Shown: piece after piece, positions 17,021 through 26,304 of the stretch
How the letters are laid out: each line of letters opens with the position of its first letter
How positions within the stretch are numbered: the first letter of the stretch is position 1
Assembly: GCA_003232915.1 (NCBI GenBank)
Contig: QIKE01000104.1
Location: 1 to 42,811 of the forward strand
Length of the DNA stretch: 42,811 nucleotides
Direction: 5' to 3'
Source of the DNA: Bacteroidota bacterium
Lineage (GTDB): Bacteria; Bacteroidota; Bacteroidia; Bacteroidales; F082
The notes under the pieces: generated by a model
Seen by the model: only the letters and a program-made list of their open reading frames with translations
Told to the model about the DNA's origin: nothing
Databases searched by the model: none
Translations under genes and position numbers: made by a program

Positions 17021-17551
17021 GTGATAGATAAAAAGAGCAAAAACACTGTACAAAAAGTTTATTTCAGCGAAGAGCAAGGCTTCGGAAAAAAAACTATAAT
17101 TATTGCCTTATCAATTGAGCTTCTACTTTTTACACTTTTCGTTTCCATTCGATTTGTTGAAGGTTTGAAGGAAATTTCTACTCAGGTATCTTTTATCGGC
17201 CTCAGCCTGATAACGCTTATTTTTATTTTTCCCACTATGTTATTGTTCAAAATTAAACTTGTAAGCACCGTTAGTTGGGATGGAATCTGCTACCGGATGA
17301 AACCTTTTGAAAGAAAAGGTCATTGGATAAAGCCGGAAGAAATTGATAAATATTTCATTAAAAGAGCAGGAAAACCAAAAGAAAAAATAGAAGTAAGCCA
17401 AAACAATAGACAGATAGATAAAAGGATCAAAACAGGCCTGCAATTGCAACTAAAAAATAAAAAACGTCTTTTTATTGAAACTCACCAATCCGACAACTTT
17501 ATCAGAGCCGTACATCGTATGATGGAAAATAATTTGCGTTATACGAAATGA
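17021..17551 (+). CDS. Small membrane protein of unknown function, possibly PH-like
   Basis: 176 residues from a GTG at 17021; no earlier or better start is visible. Two hydrophobic segments occur at about residues 24-45 and 55-78, with a short loop between. They are followed by a soluble basic domain: VSWDGICYRMKPFERKGHWIKPEEIDKY. This order, two membrane helices then a strand-rich domain with W.GI.YR.PF......I....I, resembles small bacterial PH-like membrane proteins. The similarity is structural impression, not a motif match. The gene is divergent from idi, with starts about 70 bases apart. It ends 224 bases before the kinase operon and probably is not part of it. Confidence 0.65.
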   Translation: MIDKKSKNTVQKVYFSEEQGFGKKTIIIALSIELLLFTLFVSIRFVEGLKEISTQVSFIGLSLITLIFIFPTMLLFKIKLVSTVSWDGICYRMKPFERKGHWIKPEEIDKYFIKRAGKPKEKIEVSQNNRQIDKRIKTGLQLQLKNKKRLFIETHQSDNFIRAVHRMMENNLRYTK

Positions 17552-17775
17552 ACACCTTAATATTCTATGCCCTAAATTTTTTCATTCAAAGGTTTACTAT
17601 ATTTTACAAACTGTTTTAGAATATATTATCCACTTATCTTATTTATAATCATTTTTTTTTTAAAACAAGTTCCTTATTTAATTTTTTAGTACATTAGCAA
17701 ACTGTTTTCTTTAGTTAGATTATGATGTTAACATAGCATTAAGGTTTTCTAAAGAATTCCCGAAAGCCCCATTAG

Positions 17776-20595
17776 ATGAATAAAATATTTCAACAATATT
17801 ATCTATTACTTTTTTGTCTGCTATTATTATATGGAAATATTTGTGCGCAAGGGAAGTCGTCCGGCAAAATTGTTATGAACAAAAAGCAACTTTTCGAAAA
17901 GATACGAGTTGCGAATAACGATTCTTCCAAAATCAAAGCATTAATTATGATGGGCTTATCGCTACATGCATCCGAAACGGAAAGGTATCATAAAATAGCG
18001 GGGAAAGAGTATATTATGCAAGCGGTTTCACTTGCCAAGTGGATGCAGAAATACTCAAGCATTGGCTATTTTATTGATTCGATAGGTGTAGAAAAAAGAA
18101 GAAACGGCGAATACACCACTTCACTTAGGTTACATCAAATTGCACTAAACATTGGGCAAAACCAAAAGGATAAAAAGCTAATGACAATAGCATACAATAA
18201 TATTGGTGTAGTTTACCGAAGGATTGACAATTACCGCAAGGCACTCGACAACCACTTGAAAGCATTGCGTCTTGCCGAAGAAATCAACGATTCAACAAGT
18301 ATGGCAATGGCTATCAACAGCATTGGAAATGTAGAAATAATGCTAGGCGACTACACTAAAAGTTTAAAATACTTTCGGCAAAGTCTGCGCCTTGAGCGAA
18401 ACCGGAAAAATCTTATCGGGATAGCCATTAATCTAAACAATATTGGCAACGTATATCACGAGAAAAAACTATACACGAAAGCTATTGAATATTACAGACT
18501 TTCGCTTGATGTGAACAAAAAAATAGATTCGCATATAGGCATTGCTATTTGCTATTCAGATCTTGCCGAAGCCTACCGGAAACGGGGCAGCTACAAAACT
18601 GCCATTACTTATCTTAACAAGGCATTGGAAATAAATAAAAAGGATAACTATAAGCTTCAAACAGCCAATAATTATCTGTTACTCGGTGAGGTATACGCCC
18701 GTCTCAGGGAATATTCCAAAGCGAAAAAAATATTGATTTCAGGAAATAAATTGTCTAAACAGCTTGGAATAAAAACCAATATTGAAAAAACTTACCGGGC
18801 TTTGTATTTTATTTCAAAACATCAACATCAATACAAAAAGGCCCTTGAATATCTTGAAATTACAAATGTTTATCATGATTCCGTAATGAACATTAACATA
18901 AGAAAAGATGTTGCACGTTTGCAAATAGAGTTTGAGACCGAACGAAAAGAGAACAAAATAGCCTTGTTAACGCAACAGGCCAAGATCAGAAACTTGAACT
19001 TGAACAAACAAAAATTCCTCACCTATTTTTTACTCTTCGCTTTTGTTTTTGCATTACTTATCGTTGCTTGGCTATCGGTTTATTTGTACAATAAAAACAA
19101 GTTGAACAGGTTGCTAACAGAAAAAAACAGAGAAATAGAACGTACTCGACGACAGTTAGAAAAAAACACGAAAGAATTGCAAAAAGCCAAACAAAAAGCG
19201 GAGCGAAGCAACCTCTCTAAAACCGAATTTTTGGCCAACATGAGTCACGAAATCCGCACACCATTAAATTCGGTTATCGGCTTTTCCGATTTGCTTGCGA
19301 AGTTTACCGACGATCCTAAACAAAAGTCTTATTTAAAATCAATAAAATCAAGTGGCGAAAGTTTGTTATCGCTAATTAACGACATTCTTGATTTATCGAA
19401 AATAGAAGCGGGAAAAGTGGAGATAAAACCCGAACCGGTAAATATTAAACGCATCCTTGAAGATGTTCAACAAATTTTCAGTGTAAGAGCCGCCGAAAAA
19501 AATCTTACCCTTACTGTAAAAATTGATCCGGATCTTCCCCAAAAAGTATTGTTTAGCAAAACCCGCCTCCGGCAAATTTTATTTAATCTTGTAGGCAACG
19601 CTTTAAAATTTACCAGTACGGGAGGTATTACACTCACTGCCGTTTGCGAACACACTTCCCAACGCAATAAAATAAACTTAACAATAAGTGTAAAAGATTC
19701 GGGAAAAGGTATTTCGCCGGAAGAACAACAATTAATATTCAGTCCTTTTTATCAATCAAGGCGTAACGACCAAGAGCAAGGCACCGGACTTGGACTTGCC
19801 ATCACCGAACGACTCATAAAAGCTTTGGGAGGTAAAATCACCTTAAAAAGCATATTGAACACAGGAAGTGTTTTCACTCTTACTTTCGACAATCTTGAAA
19901 CACTTCAAAGTACAAAAACGAAAAATCTCTACAGGGAAACCGAAAAATGGAAAATTAATATTTTACTATTAAACGCAGGGAATGAAATTTTCGAAAAACT
20001 TGAGACTTTCTTAAAAACTCAAGTGGTTAATTTTGTAAAGTGTAACACCTCCTTAGCTTGTGCAAAAAAAGAAATTATGCATTGCCATCTCGTTATCACT
20101 AACGGCTTAACCGGTGAAATGCTCAACAACACCATAAAAGTTCTCACTACCGAAAAACCAAAAATTCCATTTATAGTAATCGGTCCGGAAAATAGTACGG
20201 AAATGTCAAATTTCAATATCGTCTTTGTTGATGAAAATTTGCCTTTTATTGATATTTTGAAAATTTTGGAAAAAGAATTTAAAAAAGTTGATTATGCAAA
20301 GCAGAAATTTGATATGTTCGAAACAGAAAGTAACCCACAATTGTTTGCAGAAGCCATAAAACATATCGAAACAATCTACAACAACGAATTTGATAAAGCC
20401 ATACAAACCAAACTTTTACAAAACATAAGCACGTTTGCACAAAAACTTTCCACGCTTGCCCAACATTACCATATGCCCTATTTAAATGAATATACTGCGG
20501 AACTTCAAACACTTATTACCGAATTTGACATCGTTGGCATTGATGAAAAACTACAGCTTTTTGAAGAAGCTTATCAACAATCTTTGAAAAAATGA
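17776..20595 (+). CDS. Membrane TPR sensor histidine kinase with a degenerate receiver domain
   Basis: 939 residues. After a signal peptide (residues 1-24) comes a large, presumably periplasmic TPR array (about 100-350; recurring NNIGVVYRR, NNIGNVYHEK, YSDLAEAYRK). Then come a membrane segment near 412-434, a coiled coil, and HisKA with His491 in FLANMSHEIRTP. The ATPase has NLVGNALKF, DSGKGIS and GTGLGLAI, all intact. Residues about 726-840 align with a receiver, but the acidic pair is N733-A734, the phospho-Asp site is N776 (VITNGLTG), and the conserved Lys is replaced in DENLP. Phosphotransfer there should be impossible. A helical tail (850-939) resembles that found after receivers in Bacteroidetes hybrid kinases and lacks an evident phospho-His. 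The gene overlaps the next kinase by 4 bases (ATGA). Confidence 0.88.
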   Translation: MNKIFQQYYLLLFCLLLLYGNICAQGKSSGKIVMNKKQLFEKIRVANNDSSKIKALIMMGLSLHASETERYHKIAGKEYIMQAVSLAKWMQKYSSIGYFIDSIGVEKRRNGEYTTSLRLHQIALNIGQNQKDKKLMTIAYNNIGVVYRRIDNYRKALDNHLKALRLAEEINDSTSMAMAINSIGNVEIMLGDYTKSLKYFRQSLRLERNRKNLIGIAINLNNIGNVYHEKKLYTKAIEYYRLSLDVNKKIDSHIGIAICYSDLAEAYRKRGSYKTAITYLNKALEINKKDNYKLQTANNYLLLGEVYARLREYSKAKKILISGNKLSKQLGIKTNIEKTYRALYFISKHQHQYKKALEYLEITNVYHDSVMNINIRKDVARLQIEFETERKENKIALLTQQAKIRNLNLNKQKFLTYFLLFAFVFALLIVAWLSVYLYNKNKLNRLLTEKNREIERTRRQLEKNTKELQKAKQKAERSNLSKTEFLANMSHEIRTPLNSVIGFSDLLAKFTDDPKQKSYLKSIKSSGESLLSLINDILDLSKIEAGKVEIKPEPVNIKRILEDVQQIFSVRAAEKNLTLTVKIDPDLPQKVLFSKTRLRQILFNLVGNALKFTSTGGITLTAVCEHTSQRNKINLTISVKDSGKGISPEEQQLIFSPFYQSRRNDQEQGTGLGLAITERLIKALGGKITLKSILNTGSVFTLTFDNLETLQSTKTKNLYRETEKWKINILLLNAGNEIFEKLETFLKTQVVNFVKCNTSLACAKKEIMHCHLVITNGLTGEMLNNTIKVLTTEKPKIPFIVIGPENSTEMSNFNIVFVDENLPFIDILKILEKEFKKVDYAKQKFDMFETESNPQLFAEAIKHIETIYNNEFDKAIQTKLLQNISTFAQKLSTLAQHYHMPYLNEYTAELQTLITEFDIVGIDEKLQLFEEAYQQSLKK

Positions 20596-23500
20596 GAAAA
20601 AACAACTACCATATCTCCCTAATATATCATAAGCAAAAATTTTTGATATTTTTGTTTGTACTAACGGGCATGCTTTTATTCTTTCACAAAATTTCGGTAA
20701 GTCAGGATAATTCAAGAGATAGCCTTTTTACGATTGCCGACACCATTAGTCCGTTAATTTTCAACGACTCCGCCCTTGGTTCCGTTGAAAAGTTAAACAT
20801 TGCAAACAAGCTGTCGGATTTATATGGCCACACAGCTCCCGATAAGGCCTTGGTTTACGACCGTTTTGCACTGAAATACGCCAAGCAACTCAACAATAAC
20901 AAACTTTACAAATCTCTTCTTTTACGTTATGCACAGCATCAACAGTCGTTATGCAACTATCCTAAAACCGACTCAATACTTTTAGTATTGGGGAAGCTTG
21001 TTAAACAAGCAAAAAGTAAACGGGCTTTGGCAGATTATTACTTTAGCCTTGCAAGCAATTATTACGATTGGAGTCGTTATAAAAAAGCCAACGTATATTA
21101 TCAAAAGGCAAGAAAAATATACGAACGACTACGTATAAAGCCTGATATTGCCAAATGTCTTAAAGGCGAAGGAGTTATAGCTGCGGAATTTAGCGATTAC
21201 GAACGAGCTATCGGACTTTTGCAAAGAGCACGCGACCTATATACCAACACAGGCGATAATTCGGGTCTTGCTTCAATTCATAACAGTCTTGGAAGTGTGA
21301 TGGAAAGTTGGGGAAAATACAACAGAGCTTTAGAATACTACGGCTTGGCAATGAAATATTACAAAATTCACCACAATAACTTTTATCAAATTAATATGCT
21401 TCTGCATATCGGTGATATTTACCGTCAGAAAAAAAACTATAAACTATCACTTGTCTTTTTTAGAAAAGCCGAATATCTTGGCAGGAAGTTCGAATTTAAG
21501 AAGCTGAAAGCCATAACGTTTAGTAATATTGCCGAAGTTTTTTACGAACTTGGAAAATACGATTCCGCTCTCTATTATCAAAACAAAAGCCTCCTCATAA
21601 AACTGAAAATAGGCGATAGAAAACGTATTGCTATTTCACTACTTGATAAGGCAAAAATTTATAACAAAATGGGAGTTTACCAAAAAAGTATTCAATATGC
21701 TTCCAACGCTTTAACCAATGCCCGACAAATTAATGCCAACGACTTGAAAATGAAACTGTATTTATTACTTTCGGATGTTTATCGAAAAAAAGCCGATTAT
21801 CGAAAAGCTTACGCTTACTTTGTTCTATACAACAAAATCCATAAAATTGTTTTCGACAATGAAAGCCACCGGTTATTGAGCGAAATGGATGTAAAATACG
21901 AAGCCGTTAATAAAGAAAAAGAAAACGCACTTCTAAAAAAGACCAACGCCATTAATATAATGGAAATTGAGCGTGAAAAAGAGTCGAAATTATATATGAT
22001 TATTTTTACTGCATTTGTAGTTTTAATCGCCGGTATCATCGTATTTTTCATTAATTTCAGAAATAAAGAGAACCGAAAAAATATTGCCATTTTAAATTTC
22101 AAAAACAAAGAAATAACCAAAAAGCAAGAAGAGCTAACAAGATTAAATGAAAACTTGCGTACGAATCAAGAACGCTATCGCAGTATTGTTGAAAATGCCA
22201 CTATCGGGATGTACCGAATCACACGAGAGGGCAATATTTTGTTTGCCAATAAAACACTACTCAATATGCTCGGCTATTCCTTCGACGAACTAAAAGAAGT
22301 AAACCTTAACCGTGAAAAACAAGGTAGGGAAGAGTTTATTAAACTGATAGAAAGACAGGAAATTATCACCGGCAGAGAAGATGTTTGGCAAAAAGCCGAC
22401 GGTACGGATATACATGTTAACGAAAGTGCATGGATTATCAGAAACAGCGAAGGAAAAGTTTTATACTATGAAGGAATTGTAGAAGATATCACCAAAAGAA
22501 AACAAGCCGAAACCGGTGCAAAAAAATCGCAACAAGCATTGGAAAAAATAAATGCCGAATTGCGTAAAAAAAATATTGAAATTCAAAAAGCCAAAGAAGA
22601 AGCAGAAAACGCCAACCGTACAAAAGGACAGTTTTTAGCCAACATAAGTCACGAAATACGAACTCCAATGAATTCTATTGTCGGATTTACCGAATTACTC
22701 TCGAAACTGATTACCAACACCGAACAATTGAATTATATTAAAACCATTAAGTTGAGTTGCAACAGTTTATTAAACCTTATTAACGACATTCTTGACTTAT
22801 CGAAAATTCAGGCTGGAAAACTGAAATTAATCTACGAACCCGTATCATTGCAAGATCTTGTGGAAGAAATCCGTCAAATATTTTACCCACAGTTCACACA
22901 AAAAGGAATTACCTTTGAGCTTATCACCAATTTATCCGAAGATACCAACTTATTTCTTGATGCGGTACGAATCAGGCAGGTGCTGTTCAACATCATTGGA
23001 AACGCAATCAAATTTACGGATAAAGGGAGTGTAACTATGGAAATTTTTCAGGAAAGATGTAACAAAAAAGAAAAAAAATACAATCTGTCGGTTAACATTA
23101 AAGATACCGGAATTGGTATTAAAACTGCTGATCTTATTAATATTTTCGAAGCTTTCGGACAGGGAAAAACAAGTTTGGGGAAAAATCATCTTGGTACCGG
23201 CCTTGGCCTAAGCATTACCAAACGACTTATTGAAATAATGGGAGGAAGTATCAAAGTTGAAAGCCGTCTGAGCGAAGGAACAACTTTTTATATTTTTATT
23301 CCAGACCTAAAAGCTGCCGACTCGATCGACGATATAAAAGCCCGCACAAGAACACAGTCCTTTTTGAATAGCAAACACACTGAAAACAACATTAATATAG
23401 AAAATATTCCCCTTGAAAAATTAAATAAAAAACAACGTAAAGAATTTCAAAAACGCATTGTTTTACGTTTAAAAAAAATAGAAAACAATCACTTGATAAA

Positions 23501-23681
23501 TGAAATTGTAAGCTTAGGTGAAGATCTTAAACTTTTTGCGATTGAAAACAATCTCCCTCATTTCAAAATTTTAAGTACACGGCTAATATTATCCGCACAA
23601 CAGTTCGACATCGAAAACATGGAAATCTTCTTAAATTATTTACAAAATAATTTTATCTTTGATAAAAATTATATAGGATGA
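20592..23681 (+). CDS. Membrane TPR-PAS sensor histidine kinase without receiver
   Basis: 1029 residues. An N-terminal hydrophobic segment (about 18-35) precedes a TPR region (about 60-420; YYQKARKIYERL, HNSLGSVMES, FSNIAEVFYEL). Then follow a membrane helix near 465-487, a PAS domain (about 525-640; IVENATIGMYRIT, ILFANKTLLNMLGYS, EGIVEDITKRKQ), a coiled coil, and HisKA with His687 in FLANISHEIRTP. The ATPase has NIIGNAIKF, DTGIGIK and GTGLGLSI. After the ATPase there is no receiver, only a short linker and a helical tail like that ending the upstream kinase. It appears to be a hybrid kinase that lost its receiver. ATGA overlaps on both sides couple it to its neighbours. Confidence 0.88.
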   Translation: MRKNNYHISLIYHKQKFLIFLFVLTGMLLFFHKISVSQDNSRDSLFTIADTISPLIFNDSALGSVEKLNIANKLSDLYGHTAPDKALVYDRFALKYAKQLNNNKLYKSLLLRYAQHQQSLCNYPKTDSILLVLGKLVKQAKSKRALADYYFSLASNYYDWSRYKKANVYYQKARKIYERLRIKPDIAKCLKGEGVIAAEFSDYERAIGLLQRARDLYTNTGDNSGLASIHNSLGSVMESWGKYNRALEYYGLAMKYYKIHHNNFYQINMLLHIGDIYRQKKNYKLSLVFFRKAEYLGRKFEFKKLKAITFSNIAEVFYELGKYDSALYYQNKSLLIKLKIGDRKRIAISLLDKAKIYNKMGVYQKSIQYASNALTNARQINANDLKMKLYLLLSDVYRKKADYRKAYAYFVLYNKIHKIVFDNESHRLLSEMDVKYEAVNKEKENALLKKTNAINIMEIEREKESKLYMIIFTAFVVLIAGIIVFFINFRNKENRKNIAILNFKNKEITKKQEELTRLNENLRTNQERYRSIVENATIGMYRITREGNILFANKTLLNMLGYSFDELKEVNLNREKQGREEFIKLIERQEIITGREDVWQKADGTDIHVNESAWIIRNSEGKVLYYEGIVEDITKRKQAETGAKKSQQALEKINAELRKKNIEIQKAKEEAENANRTKGQFLANISHEIRTPMNSIVGFTELLSKLITNTEQLNYIKTIKLSCNSLLNLINDILDLSKIQAGKLKLIYEPVSLQDLVEEIRQIFYPQFTQKGITFELITNLSEDTNLFLDAVRIRQVLFNIIGNAIKFTDKGSVTMEIFQERCNKKEKKYNLSVNIKDTGIGIKTADLINIFEAFGQGKTSLGKNHLGTGLGLSITKRLIEIMGGSIKVESRLSEGTTFYIFIPDLKAADSIDDIKARTRTQSFLNSKHTENNINIENIPLEKLNKKQRKEFQKRIVLRLKKIENNHLINEIVSLGEDLKLFAIENNLPHFKILSTRLILSAQQFDIENMEIFLNYLQNNFIFDKNYIG

Positions 23682-24835
23682 ATGATACCATAAATTATAA
23701 AATACTTATTGTTGACGATGTTCCCAAAAACATCCAAATTTTGGGTAATATTCTTTCACGCGAAAATTATCAAATAGCTTATGCACAATACGACACAGAA
23801 GCATTGAAAGTCGTAGAAAAACAAAATTTCGATCTGATTCTCCTTGATATTATGATGCCAGGAATGAGTGGTTATCAAATTTGCAAAAAACTCAAAAGCA
23901 AACCGAAAACCGCCGAAATTCCGATTATTTTCCTTACGGCAAAAGCAGATCTCGAAAGCGTGGTAAAAGGTTTCGAAAGCGGCGGGCAAGATTATATTAC
24001 CAAACCATTTAATGCATTGGAATTGTTGGCGAGAGTTAAAACTCATATTCAACTAAACGTTCAAAAAAAAGAATTAAAAGAGCTGAATACCAAGCTCGAA
24101 GAAAAAGTTAACGAACGAACCCGTCAACTTCAAAAAGCTAATCGACAGCTTAGTGTTCTCGACAAAGCCAAGACAGACTTTTTATCTATTATCAGCCATG
24201 AACTGCGTACACCTTTAAACGGCGTTATCGGACTAACAACCCTGCTCGACCAAACGGAACTCAACCAAGAGCAAAGAGAATATATCGAATTTCTTAAAGA
24301 AACTTCCGATCGGCTTATGAGTTTTTCACAAATTGCCTTACTAATAACAAGCCTTAAAGTGGAAAAATACGCACCAGATATGATGCCCATTGCCATTGGA
24401 AATATTATTGAAACGGTTGTTTATAGCCTTAAAGAAATTGAAAAAGAAACCGTTCCCGAAATTAATATTAACATAGAAAACCCTTCGGCTATGGTATTTG
24501 CCGAATCTGAGTTGCTTCAAAAAAGTTGCCTCCTTATCTTACAAAATTCATGTAAATATGGCGGCCTGAAAAATCCTGTTGATATCAATGTTTATGAAAA
24601 TAAAAATAAATTACACATCGTTTTTGATGATCATGGCGAAGGTTTTAGCAAAGAAGCCCTCGACAAACTTTTTGAGCTTTTCGCCGCCGACGACCTGATG
24701 CACAACGAAGGCACAGGACTTTCGCTTGCAGCCGTTAAATTAATTATGGACATCCACAACAGCCGGATTATCATTAAAAATCGCAAAAACGGCGGAGGAC
24801 ATGTTGAGCTAATTATGAATATGTACAAAAAATAA
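23678..24835 (+). CDS. Soluble receiver-histidine kinase (REC-HisKA-HATPase)
   Basis: 385 residues with no membrane segment. The receiver (1-120) is intact: ILIVDD near residue 10, phospho-Asp57 in LILLDIMMPG, T in FLTAKA, and Lys in YITKPFN. A coiled coil links it to HisKA (His174 in SIISHELRTP). The ATPase has a less usual N-box (LQNSCKYG), DDHGEGFS and GTGLSLAA. It starts in an ATGA overlap with the previous kinase, so the three genes are one translation unit. It carries the only intact Asp of the operon and could receive phosphate from the two membrane kinases, then signal through its own kinase domain. No DNA-binding output gene is adjacent. Confidence 0.88.
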   Translation: MNDTINYKILIVDDVPKNIQILGNILSRENYQIAYAQYDTEALKVVEKQNFDLILLDIMMPGMSGYQICKKLKSKPKTAEIPIIFLTAKADLESVVKGFESGGQDYITKPFNALELLARVKTHIQLNVQKKELKELNTKLEEKVNERTRQLQKANRQLSVLDKAKTDFLSIISHELRTPLNGVIGLTTLLDQTELNQEQREYIEFLKETSDRLMSFSQIALLITSLKVEKYAPDMMPIAIGNIIETVVYSLKEIEKETVPEININIENPSAMVFAESELLQKSCLLILQNSCKYGGLKNPVDINVYENKNKLHIVFDDHGEGFSKEALDKLFELFAADDLMHNEGTGLSLAAVKLIMDIHNSRIIIKNRKNGGGHVELIMNMYKK

Positions 24836-24924
24836 AGATATCAAATCTTAGTATTTTAATTTCTTCGCGAAAAATATTATTTATACGGAAAACAAAGCTA
24901 TTTCCCTGCTTTCAAAGAAATTCT

Positions 24925-24932
24925 TATCTTTG
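24925..24932 (+). promoter_or_regulatory. Putative -7 promoter element of fabG
   Basis: TATCTTTG matches TAnnTTTG and lies 27 bases before the fabG ATG, predicting a leader of about 20-25 bases. Confidence 0.55.
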
Positions 24933-24958
24933 ACGCATCAAAAATAAAATCTTAAAAC

Positions 24959-25705
24959 ATGAAATTATTAGAAGGTAAAATTGCTCTGATAACAGGAGCT
25001 TCAAGAGGTATTGGCAAAGCAATAGCTATTAAATTTGCTTCGATGGGCGCCAATATCGCATTTAGCGACCTCAACCGCGACGAAAATATGGAAGCTACCG
25101 AAAACGAACTCAATAAAACCGGAATTAAAGCCAAAGGATACGCATCAAATGCTGCTACGTATACTGATGCCGAAAAGTTGATAGTTGATGTGGTAAGCGA
25201 TTTTGGCAGAATTGACGTACTTGTAAATAATGCAGGCATCACACGCGACAATCTTTTGCTTCGAATGACCGAACAAGATTGGGATGCCGTGCTAACAGTT
25301 AACTTGAAATCGGTTTTTAACCTCACAAAAGCTGTTCAACGCACTATGATAAAACAACGTGGCGGCTCCATTATTAATATGAGTTCTGTTGTTGGCGTCA
25401 ACGGTAATGCAGGACAGTCGAATTATTCCGCTTCAAAAGCAGGTATGATTGGCTTTACCAAATCCATTGCTCAGGAATTAGGCTCACGAAATATTCGCTG
25501 TAATGCAATTGCGCCAGGCTTTATCGAAACTGAAATGACACATAAACTACCCGAAGATGCTCGCAAGCTATGGATAAATACCATTCCACTTCGCCGCACC
25601 GGAAAACCCGAAGACGTAGCCAATGTTGCCTCTTTCCTTGCCTCTGAACTTTCGGCTTACGTTTCTGGACAAGTGATTAATGTTTGCGGTGGAATGAGCA
25701 CATAA
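24959..25705 (+). CDS. fabG: 3-oxoacyl-[acyl-carrier-protein] reductase FabG
   Basis: 248 residues, the standard short-chain dehydrogenase length. FabG reduces 3-oxoacyl-ACP with NADPH in fatty acid elongation. Visible motifs are the cofactor loop TGASRGIG (12-19), NNAG (90-93), structural Asn115, and the catalytic set Ser143 (INMSSVVGV), Tyr156 and Lys160 (SNYSASKAG). The FIETEMT and GQVINVCGGM blocks near the C-terminus are FabG-like rather than generic. The gene stands alone with its own promoter motif, away from other fab genes. Specificity is assigned by overall resemblance, since paralogous SDRs are common. Confidence 0.88.
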   Translation: MKLLEGKIALITGASRGIGKAIAIKFASMGANIAFSDLNRDENMEATENELNKTGIKAKGYASNAATYTDAEKLIVDVVSDFGRIDVLVNNAGITRDNLLLRMTEQDWDAVLTVNLKSVFNLTKAVQRTMIKQRGGSIINMSSVVGVNGNAGQSNYSASKAGMIGFTKSIAQELGSRNIRCNAIAPGFIETEMTHKLPEDARKLWINTIPLRRTGKPEDVANVASFLASELSAYVSGQVINVCGGMST

Positions 25706-25900
25706 AAACCTGTTTTTCACATCGAAAACATAAAACGCAAATTACACCATGCAATTGACTTCTCACTTATAGTGCAACTATTATTGTAAAATCTAACAAT
25801 AACTATTGTTCGCCAGTTTTTTATAACCTTAAATCAGCACAAAGTTATTAATGAAAAGGTCAAACTGTTATGTAAAAAAAAAAATTTTTCAGCAAGTCCA

Positions 25901-26244
25901 AAGATGGGCGTTGAATTTATGTACAAACAAGCCATATTACTGGCTAATAAGCTGAAATAGCACTAAACAAATTGAAAAACAAAGGATTGTTAAAGCCATT
26001 TTTCCGCAATTAATTAATTGTTATTTATCTGATGACTTGATTGTTAGCATGTTTTTTCACAATTCTTAAAATGTGTTTTTATTTAAAAAGCATACAAGTT
26101 AATTCATTAAAGTAAGTTGAACACTGCAAGCGGTCTATTTCAACCTGTTTTTTGTTGATTGCTTTTTCAAACAAAGTAAAAATATAAGGTTTCACTATAA
26201 GGATTCCTGAAATAGCGTAACTTTGTATTTACTTGCGGATTTAA
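25901..26244 (+). repeat. Dispersed intergenic repeat, copy A (about 340 bp)
   Basis: Aligning by eye, 25901-26244 and 33985-34326 agree in about four of five positions over their whole length with only small indels, in the same orientation. The best conserved blocks include GCTGAAATAGCACTAAAC, TTATCTGATGACTTGATTGT and the 3' part CCTGAAATA.CGTAACTTTGT. There are no terminal inverted repeats and no long frame. An 18-codon frame at its 5' end (25904-25960) is conserved in both copies. Its 3' end carries TAACTTTG, a -7 promoter match, pointing at the cotransporter gene. It could be a non-coding RNA, a regulatory leader, or the remains of a non-autonomous mobile element. Confidence 0.75.
26218..26225 (+). 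promoter_or_regulatory. Putative -7 promoter element within repeat copy A
   Basis: TAACTTTG matches TAnnTTTG and is conserved in repeat copy B (34300-34307). It lies 80 bases before the cotransporter ATG. Confidence 0.45.
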
Positions 26245-26257
26245 GGTATTATTTTTA

Positions 26258-26265
26258 TACCTTTG
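26258..26265 (+). promoter_or_regulatory. Putative -7 promoter element of the cotransporter gene
   Basis: TACCTTTG matches TAnnTTTG, with a TTG 22 bases upstream (26233-26235). It lies just outside repeat copy A and 40 bases before the ATG at 26305. Confidence 0.5.
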
Positions 26266-26304
26266 AAAAGTATAAACCGTTACAGCTTAAAAATATAATA
26301 AAAT

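Larger units (their letters stand above)
25706..26304. other. Intergenic region carrying copy A of a dispersed repeat
   Basis: 599 bases with no full gene. Most of it (25901-26244) is a diverged copy of a sequence found again at 33985-34326. The part before the repeat is unremarkable; the last 60 bases hold a second promoter-like motif for the cotransporter gene. Confidence 0.6.
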
